64,000 nucleotides of DNA, from NCBI GenBank assembly GCA_016715995.1, contig JADJXF010000013.1, positions 124,001 to 188,000 of the forward strand. The letters run 5' to 3'. Shown here in pieces: positions 8,593 through 16,105 of the stretch. The position numbers and the translations under genes are program-made. The notes beneath the pieces are model-generated. The model was not told the DNA's origin. It saw nothing but the letters and a program-made list of their open reading frames with translations, and made no database searches. The stretch's first letter is position 1, and every line of letters starts with the position of its first letter. The stretch comes from Flavobacteriales bacterium (GTDB lineage: Bacteria; Bacteroidota; Bacteroidia; Flavobacteriales_F; PHOS-HE28).

Positions 8593-10647
8593 TCAGGGTA
8601 CCATCACGCGGAAGCGCGCGCTCAGCTTCTTCATCTTGGAAAGATCTGGGCGCATGCTTGACTCGGATGATGCAGAGCCGCTCCATCCAGTGAACTCAAC
8701 ACCGTGTGCGGGCCTTGCTTCTACGCTCACCGGTACACCGCTGAAGCAGCGCACCTCGTGCTTCCCTGGTCGAAGCAGCAATCCTTCAACGAGAAGCTGG
8801 CCCAATTCAACGGGCGGCGCTTCGATCCGCACGACGTGGATTTTCCTGCCTGTACGCCGAGCCAGATGCGCGAACAGATGCTGCGGGCGCAGGGTTGCGA
8901 ACGCCTTCACCTCGCTTAGTGACGCCTCTGGATGCGGGCTTTCCAATTGAAGCTCCCAACGCTTGTGGTCAGCGATGAGATCATCTGAATGAGCGCGATA
9001 CAGGCTGTCAGCGAGTTCAGGAATCAGCGGGAACGCTGCCGCTTGAAGCGCGGTCATGCGCGCGAGCAGCAGCTCTTGCAGTCGCGGATGTTGCATGAGC
9101 GGCGGTACGAAAGGCGTCTCGGGCAGTGTCGCCGAGCACATGCGTTCGACGCTGTTCTCCCCTGGCGTGCTCCAAAGGTCCATGTCGAAGAGCACCCAGC
9201 GCCAGCGACCTCCGGGTTGGCGCGGCCGGAAGCAGCGCACATTCAAATCGTGGTCTGCGCGGCCCGTCCATAGATCGATGCAGGCAAGGTCGATGAGGCT
9301 GCCCACATCGATTGCGGCAGCGATGCTGTCGAACGGCGCGCCATTGAGCAAGAGTCTTTGGGCATGCAGGAAATGCGTGTCCTTGCCTGACCGTTCGCTC
9401 ATCGCGGGACCCTCGAGCACATCGAGCGACTCTGCTCCGCAGCGCTGCTTCAACCACTCCGCATCCTTCGCGGGCATCCAGCGGTAGAGCCCCCAATAGG
9501 CGCCATTCAAATAGAGCGGTTCTGCAACGGAGGGCTGCACCTCCACCTGCAATCCGAAACGCTCGACGAGCTGCTCGATGACCGTATTGCGCAGGAAGGC
9601 GTGCGGGCCGGCGTCAGCGCGCAGGATGCCTTCATGCATGTGCGTGCAATCGGTGAATGCGAAGCCCTTCTCCGGACTTTCATACCGGCTGCGCGCATAC
9701 AGCTTGAAGGAACGCTTGCCCGCGCCGCGCGAGCCGCTGCCGAAGAGCCGTGCTCCGACTGGAACGGCTTCGTCGCCTGTGAGCAGCATCGCTTCGCGCT
9801 CCCAATCCCTGCCGCGACGCGTATGGTTCTGCGCTGATCCTGGATGGTAGATGCCCAGGCTATCGCCCCATAGATCGGCCGGATCCATGGCCAACACGAA
9901 GCGTGCGTCCCTCGGGCCATGAGCAGGAACGAGCAGCACGACTTCCGCGCTCGGCAGCTTTCCGGCCCCGATGGCGCATGCCCGGATAACGGTGCCCGGA
10001 GCAACCGACAGTGGATGCGTGTACGTGCTCGTTGACTGCCTACGCGAATCGCTGCCATCCAACGTGTAGTGCATGGTTCCCGCGGAGGGCGCGGCGACAT
10101 GCAGTGAATCATCTTTCCCTAGCGTTAGTTCCGGCTTGCTGCTGCGGCCGTGGATCGCGTGTAGTGCAGCAGAGCGATTGGGTGCGCCCGGCGTCGGATG
10201 CTCGAACCAGCTCCACTCCTTCGCGCCATCCGGCAACCGTCCGATACCGGCATTGGCTGGGAGCGCAGGGTAGGTGAAGAGGTCGGCGATGGTCGTGCCA
10301 TCGGGCGCGATCAGCAGTATGGCGCCACCGGTGCGCGGTAGCGTGAAGCCCAAATGATCGGGCCCACGGTTCGGCTTGCCATCGCACAAGAGCAACTGGA
10401 GCGTCCTGGGCGGAATCAACAAGGCCGCATCCAATACATGCTGACGGCCATTGATTGCGATGCGCCAGCTCGCGAGGTCGATCGCCTTCGCCCCCGTATT
10501 GTACAGTTCGATCCAATCCGGCGTGCGGCCTTCTGCGTCGATGAAATTGCCGTGGTTGCTGGCGCACACCTCGTTGATGAGCAAGCCGGGTTGCGCGCTG
10601 GTGAACGCACCGTAAAGCACCAAAAGCAGGACAGGAAGAAGGCGCAC
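8593..10647 (-). CDS. Secreted CotH-type kinase-like protein with lamin-tail and chitobiase-like domains
   Basis: The 684-residue protein starts at a GTG and has a signal peptide ending near TSAQ (residue 19). Domains in order: a lamin-tail domain (about 20-140; INEVCASNHGNF, DWIELYNTG); a chitobiase/hexosaminidase C-terminal-like domain (about 170-240; MHYTLDGSDSR); and a CotH-like domain (about 250-560). The CotH part has RGAGKRSFKLYAR, PLYLNGAYWGLYRWMPAKD and RWVLFDMDLWS, matching CotH spore-coat kinase relatives. The combination is common in secreted Bacteroidota proteins whose substrates are unknown. No clear T9SS sorting domain is visible at the C-terminus. A TACTTTAG element 4 nt before the GTG supports this unusual start. 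Confidence 0.8.
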   Translation of the reverse strand: MRLLPVLLLVLYGAFTSAQPGLLINEVCASNHGNFIDAEGRTPDWIELYNTGAKAIDLASWRIAINGRQHVLDAALLIPPRTLQLLLCDGKPNRGPDHLGFTLPRTGGAILLIAPDGTTIADLFTYPALPANAGIGRLPDGAKEWSWFEHPTPGAPNRSAALHAIHGRSSKPELTLGKDDSLHVAAPSAGTMHYTLDGSDSRRQSTSTYTHPLSVAPGTVIRACAIGAGKLPSAEVVLLVPAHGPRDARFVLAMDPADLWGDSLGIYHPGSAQNHTRRGRDWEREAMLLTGDEAVPVGARLFGSGSRGAGKRSFKLYARSRYESPEKGFAFTDCTHMHEGILRADAGPHAFLRNTVIEQLVERFGLQVEVQPSVAEPLYLNGAYWGLYRWMPAKDAEWLKQRCGAESLDVLEGPAMSERSGKDTHFLHAQRLLLNGAPFDSIAAAIDVGSLIDLACIDLWTGRADHDLNVRCFRPRQPGGRWRWVLFDMDLWSTPGENSVERMCSATLPETPFVPPLMQHPRLQELLLARMTALQAAAFPLIPELADSLYRAHSDDLIADHKRWELQLESPHPEASLSEVKAFATLRPQHLFAHLARRTGRKIHVVRIEAPPVELGQLLVEGLLLRPGKHEVRCFSGVPVSVEARPAHGVEFTGWSGSASSESSMRPDLSKMKKLSARFRVMVP

Positions 10648-10651
10648 CGCC

Positions 10652-10659
10652 CTAAAGTA
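10652..10659 (-). promoter_or_regulatory. -7 promoter element deciding the GTG start of the CotH-type gene
   Basis: TACTTTAG on the minus strand ends 4 nt before the GTG at 10647, consistent with a leaderless mRNA starting at a GTG. Confidence 0.45.
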
Positions 10660-10671
10660 GATGGATTGCCA

Positions 10672-12759
10672 TCACCGCACGTCAGCGCCAGCCACCATCA
10701 CATCCTTCGGCTGCACGAAGACCAATTTGCCGTTCGCATCCTCGGCCATCAGCACCATGCCCTGGCTCTCCACACCACGCATCTTCCGAGGCTCCAGGTT
10801 GGCCACCAGCACAACTTGCTGTCCCAGCAATTGCTCGGGTGCATAGTGCTGCGCAATGCCGCTCACCACGGTGCGTGGTTGCGCTTCACCGAGGTCGACG
10901 GTGAGCTTTAGCAGCTTGTCGGCCTTGGGCACGCGCTCGGCGGCTGTGATGGTGCCCACACGGAGGTCAAGCTTGGTGAAGTCATCGAAGGTGATTACTG
11001 GCTTGGACGGTTGCGGGTTGGATGTTGGTGCGGTTGGGGGTTGTGTTTCCACAGGAGCGTTGGCGTGAAGGCGGTCAATCTCGGGCTGGATCTCGGCGTC
11101 GGTGATCGGCTTAAAGAGATGCTCTGCCTGACCGAGCACATGGCCGGGCTGGATGCGGTCGGCTCGAAGTGCGCTTTCCCACGGCGTTGCATCGATGCGA
11201 AGCATACGGCGCAAGCGCTCTGCGGTGAAGGGTAGGAAGGGCTCCAGCACGGCGCTGAGCACAGCGGCCACGTTCAAGCTGTTGCCGAGGATGGCGCGCG
11301 TGCGGTCTGGGTCGGTCTTCTCCAGCTTCCAAGGCTCGTGGTCGCTGAGGTATTTGTTGCCAGCGCGCGCCACATTCATCGCGGTCTGCAGCGCATCGCG
11401 GAAGCGGAAGGCGTCGACAGCGCGTGTCATCTCCTCGGCGCTGCCGTGTACTGCGCCCCACAGTGCGAGGTCATCGGGCGTTGATGCGCCAGCCTCCGGT
11501 GCTTTGCCCCCGTAGAACTTGTGACAGAGCACCATCACGCGTTGCACGAAGTTGCCGATGATGGACACTAGCTCGTTGTTGTTCTTGTCCTGGAAGTCCT
11601 TCCAGGTGAACTCACTGTCCTTCTGCTCGGGCAGTATGGTCGCGAGCGCGTAGCGGAGCTCGTCCTGCCGGTGGGGCCAGCGCTCGATGTACTCGTGCAG
11701 CCACACGGCCCAGTTCCGGCTGGTGCTGATTTTCCTTCCCTCCAGATTGAGGAACTCATTGGCCGGCACATTCTGCGGCAGCACGTACCCGCCGTGCAGC
11801 TTCAGCAGGATGGGGAAGATGATACAGTGGAAAACGATGTTGTCCTTGCCGATGAAGTGAACAAGACGGGAATCATCACTCTTCCACCACTTCTCCCATT
11901 CGGCCGTGTTGTCCATCGCCCATTGCTTGGTAGCGCTGATGTAACCGATTGGCGCGTCGAGCCACACATAGAGCGCTTTGCCTCCCGCGCCGGGCAAGGG
12001 CACGGGCACGCCCCAGTCCAAATCGCGCGTCATAGCGCGGGGGCGAAGGCCATCTTTCAGCCAGCTGTTGCACTGGCCTAGCACCGAGGCCTTCCATTCC
12101 TTGGGGTCGTGGTGGGGAAGGCCATCGAGCATCCCCGTATTGATCCATTCCTCCATCCACTTCTGGCTCCGCTCCATGGGCAGGTACCAATGGGTGGTGG
12201 CCCTCAGCACGGGCTTGGCGCCGCTCAAGGTGCTACGGGGGTCGATGAGGTCCTTCGGGCTGAGTGCGCTCCCGCATTTCTCGCACTGGTCGCCATAGGC
12301 ATCGGTATTGCCGCACGTGGGGCAGGTGCCCATGATGTAGCGGTCGGCCAGGAATTGCTTGGCATCCACATCGTAGTACTGCTGCTCTTCCTGCTGTGCG
12401 AAGGCGCCCTGTTCGTGCAGCTTCAGGAAGAAGTCCTGTGAGGTTCGCTTGTGCAGCTCGCTACTGGTGCGGTGGTAGATGTCGAAACGGATGCCGAAGT
12501 CCTGGAAGGCTTGGCCCATGAGCGCGTGGTACTTGTCCACGATGGCGCGCGGCGTGGTGCCTTCTTTCATCGCCTTCATGGTGATGGCCGCTCCGTGCTC
12601 GTCGCTGCCGCACACGAACAGCACCTCCTTGCCCCGCTGACGCAGATTGCGCACATAGATGTCGGCCGGCAGGTAGGCCCCCGCGATGTGGCCGATGTGC
12701 AGCGGGCCGTTGGCGTAGGGCAGGGCGGCGGTGACGGTATGGCGGGCGGGTTCCTTCAC
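10672..12759 (-). CDS. metG: Methionyl-tRNA synthetase
   Basis: This 695-residue protein charges tRNA-Met. Near the N-terminus it has AALPYANGPLHIGHIAGAY, including the HIGH-type motif PLHIGH. A zinc-binding insert holds CPTCG and CEKCG (about residues 146-165). The KMSKS-equivalent is GRKISTSRNWAVW (about 340), a form usual in Bacteroidota MetG. An EMAP-II/tRNA-binding dimerisation domain closes the protein (DFTKLDLRVGTITAAERVPKADKLLKL). The open frame extends to 13002, but a -7 element (TACTTTCG at 12790-12797) lies inside that extension. The GTG at 12759, 30 nt downstream of it, places PYANGP at the normal distance and is preferred. The gene is divergent from the LD-carboxypeptidase. Confidence 0.95.
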   Translation of the reverse strand: MKEPARHTVTAALPYANGPLHIGHIAGAYLPADIYVRNLRQRGKEVLFVCGSDEHGAAITMKAMKEGTTPRAIVDKYHALMGQAFQDFGIRFDIYHRTSSELHKRTSQDFFLKLHEQGAFAQQEEQQYYDVDAKQFLADRYIMGTCPTCGNTDAYGDQCEKCGSALSPKDLIDPRSTLSGAKPVLRATTHWYLPMERSQKWMEEWINTGMLDGLPHHDPKEWKASVLGQCNSWLKDGLRPRAMTRDLDWGVPVPLPGAGGKALYVWLDAPIGYISATKQWAMDNTAEWEKWWKSDDSRLVHFIGKDNIVFHCIIFPILLKLHGGYVLPQNVPANEFLNLEGRKISTSRNWAVWLHEYIERWPHRQDELRYALATILPEQKDSEFTWKDFQDKNNNELVSIIGNFVQRVMVLCHKFYGGKAPEAGASTPDDLALWGAVHGSAEEMTRAVDAFRFRDALQTAMNVARAGNKYLSDHEPWKLEKTDPDRTRAILGNSLNVAAVLSAVLEPFLPFTAERLRRMLRIDATPWESALRADRIQPGHVLGQAEHLFKPITDAEIQPEIDRLHANAPVETQPPTAPTSNPQPSKPVITFDDFTKLDLRVGTITAAERVPKADKLLKLTVDLGEAQPRTVVSGIAQHYAPEQLLGQQVVLVANLEPRKMRGVESQGMVLMAEDANGKLVFVQPKDVMVAGADVR

Positions 12760-12789
12760 GGGTTCGGGACGCTTCGTGCGATCGGTCCG

Positions 12790-12797
12790 CGAAAGTA
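12790..12797 (-). promoter_or_regulatory. -7 promoter element of metG
   Basis: TACTTTCG lies 30 nt upstream of the proposed GTG start. It excludes longer starts, because a transcript beginning just downstream could not contain them. Confidence 0.45.
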
Positions 12798-12853
12798 CCC
12801 GATGGGCCGTTGCGGGAGTTGCCGGTACGATGCACCTTCGTGCCCCTTTTCCC

Positions 12854-13792
12854 ATGACCCACCCCTTGCTCCCCCCGAACCTCAGGCCCGGTGATACCAT
12901 CGCCATCGTGCCCACCGCGCGCGCCATTGTGCCGGAGGAATTGCGCGAAGGCATCCGGTTGGCGGAGAGCTGGGGCCTGCGCGTGCGGCTCGGGTCATGC
13001 ATCGGCAGGAAGCACTATCAACAGGCCGGCACGGCGCGTCAGCGCGCGGCCGATCTGCAATCGGCGCTGGAGGATCCCAGCGTGAAGGCCGTGTGGTGCG
13101 CGCGGGGCGGCTACGGCACCGTTCATCTATTGGATCATCTCGAACTGGACGTGTTCAAGCAGAACCCGAAGTGGGTGGTGGGCTTCAGCGATGTGACAGT
13201 GCTGCACAATACGCTGCATGGCCTGGGCATCGCTTCGTTGCACGCGCAGATGGCGTTCAACGTCGGGGCGAAATCGCAGGAGGCGCGGGAATCCCTGCGG
13301 CGCGCGCTCTTCGGCGAGCATCTTTCCATCACGATGAGCCATGGCCGCTCAGTACCGCCAGCACGCCTTGGAGTGGGAGAGGGCACTCTCGTGGGAGGCA
13401 ACCTCTCGCTGCTCCATGCCCTGCGTGGCACCCCATTCGACATCGACCCTGCGGGCAAGATCCTGTTCCTCGAGGACCTCGACGAGCTGCTCTATCATGT
13501 GGACCGCATGGTGATGAACCTGAAGCTTGGCGGATGGTTCAAGGAGCTTGCCGGCCTCATTGTGGGCGGTATGACCGACATGCGTGACAAGGATCCGCTG
13601 GACCCCTTCGGAAAGACCGCTGAACAGATCCTGGCTGATGCTGTGGGCGACACGCGCTACCCTGTGTGCTATGGCTTCCCGGCCGGCCACATCGCGGACA
13701 ATCGCGCCATGGTCATGGGCCAAACAGCGAAGCTCAGCGTCACCGATACCGGCGCGACGCTGAGCTTCGGGGAAGGCCGGATGACCTCCTAG
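12854..13792 (+). CDS. LD-carboxypeptidase (peptidase S66 family)
   Basis: The 312-residue protein matches the usual size of LdcA-type enzymes, which remove the terminal D-alanine from murein tetrapeptides during peptidoglycan recycling. Visible family features are PPNLRPGDTIAIVPTAR at the start, WCARGGYGTVHLLD, the Ser-containing VVGFSDVTVLH, VGGNLSLLHALRGTP, LFLEDLDELLYHVDRM (the conserved Glu region) and FPAGHIADNRAMVMG with the catalytic-type His. There is no signal peptide, so it should be cytosolic. The ATG at 12854 was chosen over 12831 because it aligns with family N-termini. The stop codon overlaps that of the convergent DUF4412 gene. Confidence 0.9.
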   Translation: MTHPLLPPNLRPGDTIAIVPTARAIVPEELREGIRLAESWGLRVRLGSCIGRKHYQQAGTARQRAADLQSALEDPSVKAVWCARGGYGTVHLLDHLELDVFKQNPKWVVGFSDVTVLHNTLHGLGIASLHAQMAFNVGAKSQEARESLRRALFGEHLSITMSHGRSVPPARLGVGEGTLVGGNLSLLHALRGTPFDIDPAGKILFLEDLDELLYHVDRMVMNLKLGGWFKELAGLIVGGMTDMRDKDPLDPFGKTAEQILADAVGDTRYPVCYGFPAGHIADNRAMVMGQTAKLSVTDTGATLSFGEGRMTS

Positions 13793-14433
13793 TTCCGCTC
13801 GAACTTGTTGTAGCCCGCTGGGATCTCGAACAAGGAGGCCTTCTGCGCGCCCTTGGTCACTTTCGTCACCTCCAAGCGGCTCACCTCAGCGCCATCCGTC
13901 TTCTGCTCGATGCCGAGCATCGGGAATACGCCCTTGGCGTCCTTGATCTGCAGGAAGAAGACGGCTTGCTCATCCTTCCGGTTCAGCGTTTCCAGCAGCG
14001 GGATGAAGAAGTTGAATTCGTCGGCGGCCACCCAGTAGGTCAGCACGCGGTCCTCTTTGGTGCTCTTCACCACCCATTTCTCGCATTTGTATCCAGCGAA
14101 TTCCTTCATCTCGCTGGTCTTCTGCACCAGGGTCTCCACCTCCTTCGGGAGGCGCATGTTCGGCACGTCCATGTACAATTTCCGCTCGGGGCTCAAGGCG
14201 GTCACGGTCTTGTCCCGTGTATCCACCAGCATGATGCCCTGAACGTCACCGCGCGAATTCACCTCCTCAATGCGGACGTATTCGCCCTTCACATGGTAGC
14301 GATATGTGGTCACCACCGGCCCCGTGGTCTTGGTGAACTCGATCACTCCTTCGAATGACTGAGCGTTCACGCTGGTGCCGAGGCACAGGAGGGTGATGCC
14401 GATGGCAGTGGTAAAGCGTTGGAGGAGAGGCAT
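13789..14433 (-). CDS. Secreted DUF4412 domain protein
   Basis: The 214-residue protein has a clear signal peptide (ITLLCLGTSVNAQ, cleavage near residue 20). A beta-rich body follows: FEGVIEFTK, YRYHVKGEYVRIEE, GIMLVDTRDKTVTALSP, FAGYKCEKWVV and ending AGYNKFERN. This arrangement, a periplasmic protein reporting a 'K...YVRIE...' lipocalin-like pattern, matches DUF4412, whose function is unknown. The start at 14433 gives the signal peptide; the open frame extends to 14523 but a possible -7 element (TAAAATTG) lies inside that extension. It shares a CTAG stop overlap with the LD-carboxypeptidase gene. Confidence 0.75.
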   Translation of the reverse strand: MPLLQRFTTAIGITLLCLGTSVNAQSFEGVIEFTKTTGPVVTTYRYHVKGEYVRIEEVNSRGDVQGIMLVDTRDKTVTALSPERKLYMDVPNMRLPKEVETLVQKTSEMKEFAGYKCEKWVVKSTKEDRVLTYWVAADEFNFFIPLLETLNRKDEQAVFFLQIKDAKGVFPMLGIEQKTDGAEVSRLEVTKVTKGAQKASLFEIPAGYNKFERN

Positions 14434-14564
14434 GGTAGGTCTGGTTTCCGGTCGAAGAGTGAGTCGGCCGTTGTGGGGCTGGATGCGGCTTGGACGGATG
14501 TTCCCCAATTTTAGGGCCTTCAACGGGGCCTAAGGTGCATGGTTACGCCCTGTTCTTTCCACAG

Positions 14565-14945
14565 ATGGCCGAGCACAACCGTACCGGCAGCGAGGGGGAG
14601 CAAGTGGCATGCCGCTACTTGGTGGGCCTAGGTTTCGAGGTGTTGGAGCGCAACTGGCGCCACGGCAAGCACGAACTGGATATTATCGCCCGGCAGGGCC
14701 CCGAGTTGGTCTTCGTGGAGGTGAAGACACGCAGCAGCGAACGCCACGGACAACCCGAGGAAGCTGTCAAGAAGGGCAAGCGGGGCAAGCTCATCAAGGC
14801 CGCGAACGCATACATCCAGGCTTCGGGATCGGAGTTGGTCGTTCGATTCGACATCGTGAGCGTGATCTTGCACCCCTCCGGGAAGCCGTACATCCACCAC
14901 ATTCCGGACGCATTCTACCCCACCACCCATGACCGACCGTTCTAA
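14565..14945 (+). CDS. YraN-family (UPF0102) nuclease-fold protein
   Basis: At 126 residues this has the full UPF0102/YraN length. It shows GSEGEQVACRYLVGLGFEVLERNWR, then HGKHELDIIARQGPELVFVEVKTR, the E-x-D-x-I...VFVEVKTR pattern of a restriction-endonuclease-like fold. The Asp, Glu and Lys of that pattern are the likely metal/catalytic residues by analogy. Biological role is unsettled. The gene overlaps the pseudouridine synthase gene by 17 nt, so the two are translationally coupled or at least cotranscribed. The ATG at 14565 was chosen because it aligns with family starts; the upstream frame to 14490 covers the preceding promoter region. Confidence 0.88.
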   Translation: MAEHNRTGSEGEQVACRYLVGLGFEVLERNWRHGKHELDIIARQGPELVFVEVKTRSSERHGQPEEAVKKGKRGKLIKAANAYIQASGSELVVRFDIVSVILHPSGKPYIHHIPDAFYPTTHDRPF

Positions 14946-15996
14946 GCGAGGCTCTCAAGGCCGAGGCAGGCAGCGTCCCACAAAAGGGACCACTGGCCCC
15001 AAGCATGCCGACGAGGCCAAGCCCACCGCAGGGTCCCGGCCGGATAGCGCCCCCCATTCCAAGCGCTTCGGCCGTAGGCCACCTAAGGCCGTGCGGTCGG
15101 GCGGGACTGCGGAGCGTCCCGAAGGCAAGGGTGAGGAACGCCAACGCCCTACGCGGGGTCCCGGTGCACGCGTCGCGGGCAAACGGCCATGGACGTCCAA
15201 GGGCGGCGCACGTCCCGCGCAGGACAGATTCCGGCGGAAGTCCAAACCGGCGCCCAAGCAGGAAGACGATGGGCGGATTCGCCTGAACCGCTACCTGAGC
15301 ATGAGCGGGGTTGCCAGTCGGCGCGATGCCGATGACCTGATCAAGGCGGGCGTGGTGACGGTGAACGGCCAAGTGGTGACTGAACTGGGCACCAAGGTGG
15401 GCCCGAATGACAAAGTGCATTACGGCGGCCAGCGCCTGAGCCGAGAGGCCAAGCGCTATGTGCTGCTCAACAAACCGAAGGACTTCATCACCACCACCGA
15501 TGATCCGCGCGACCGCCGCACAGTCATGGTCTTGGTGGATGATGCCTGTACCGAGCGGATTTATCCTGTTGGCCGGCTAGACCGCAACACGACCGGGCTG
15601 CTCCTCCTCACCAACGATGGCGACCTTGCCAAACGGCTCACGCATCCCAGCCACGGCGCGGAGAAGATTTACCATGTGACCTTGGACAAGAACGTGACTC
15701 GCGCCGATCTGGAGCAACTCGTGAAGGGCGTTCCGCTGGACGATGGACCGGCTCAGGCCGATGAGGCCCGCTATGTGGATGGCGCCAGCAAACGCGAGAT
15801 CGGCCTAAAGCTGCACATCGGCCGGAACCGCGTGGTTCGGCGCATGTTCGAGGCGATGGGCTACGAGGTGGTCAAGCTGGACCGTGTGGTCTTCGCCGGG
15901 CTGACCAAGAAGAACCTGGAGCGTGGCAGATGGCGGCACCTTACCGAGAAGGAGGTGCTTTTCCTCACCAAGCGGAAGATGCCTGCGACAGGTTAG
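14929..15996 (+). CDS. RluB/RsuA-type 23S rRNA pseudouridine synthase with long basic N-terminal tail
   Basis: The 355-residue protein has three parts. Residues 1 to about 115 are a low-complexity, Lys/Arg/Gly/Pro-rich tail. An S4 RNA-binding domain follows (RLNRYLSMSGVASRRDADDLI, about 120-165). The RsuA/RluB catalytic domain comes next, with the active-site Asp in VGRLDRNTTGLLLLTNDGDL, RLTHPSHGAEKIYHV, and GRNRVVRRMFEAMGYEVVKLDRV. It isomerises uridine in rRNA, most likely in the large subunit as for RluB; RsuA- or RluE-type specificity cannot be excluded. Basic tails of this kind are common in Bacteroidota homologues and probably help bind the ribosome. The start overlaps yraN-like by 17 nt. 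Confidence 0.88.
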   Translation: MTDRSKRGSQGRGRQRPTKGTTGPKHADEAKPTAGSRPDSAPHSKRFGRRPPKAVRSGGTAERPEGKGEERQRPTRGPGARVAGKRPWTSKGGARPAQDRFRRKSKPAPKQEDDGRIRLNRYLSMSGVASRRDADDLIKAGVVTVNGQVVTELGTKVGPNDKVHYGGQRLSREAKRYVLLNKPKDFITTTDDPRDRRTVMVLVDDACTERIYPVGRLDRNTTGLLLLTNDGDLAKRLTHPSHGAEKIYHVTLDKNVTRADLEQLVKGVPLDDGPAQADEARYVDGASKREIGLKLHIGRNRVVRRMFEAMGYEVVKLDRVVFAGLTKKNLERGRWRHLTEKEVLFLTKRKMPATG

Positions 15997-16105
15997 CGGC
16001 CCGCTTGCGATTCCGGTGCGGGGCACATAACACGCCGCTGTGAACGAACAGCACGGCAATTGCCGTTAGTGCCTCTGGTGCGCCGGTAGATTGCGCACCT
16101 TCCCA

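Noticed and set aside
12760..13002. N-terminal extension of MetG
   Set aside because: It contains the -7 promoter and overlaps the divergent LD-carboxypeptidase gene; family alignment begins near the GTG at 12759.
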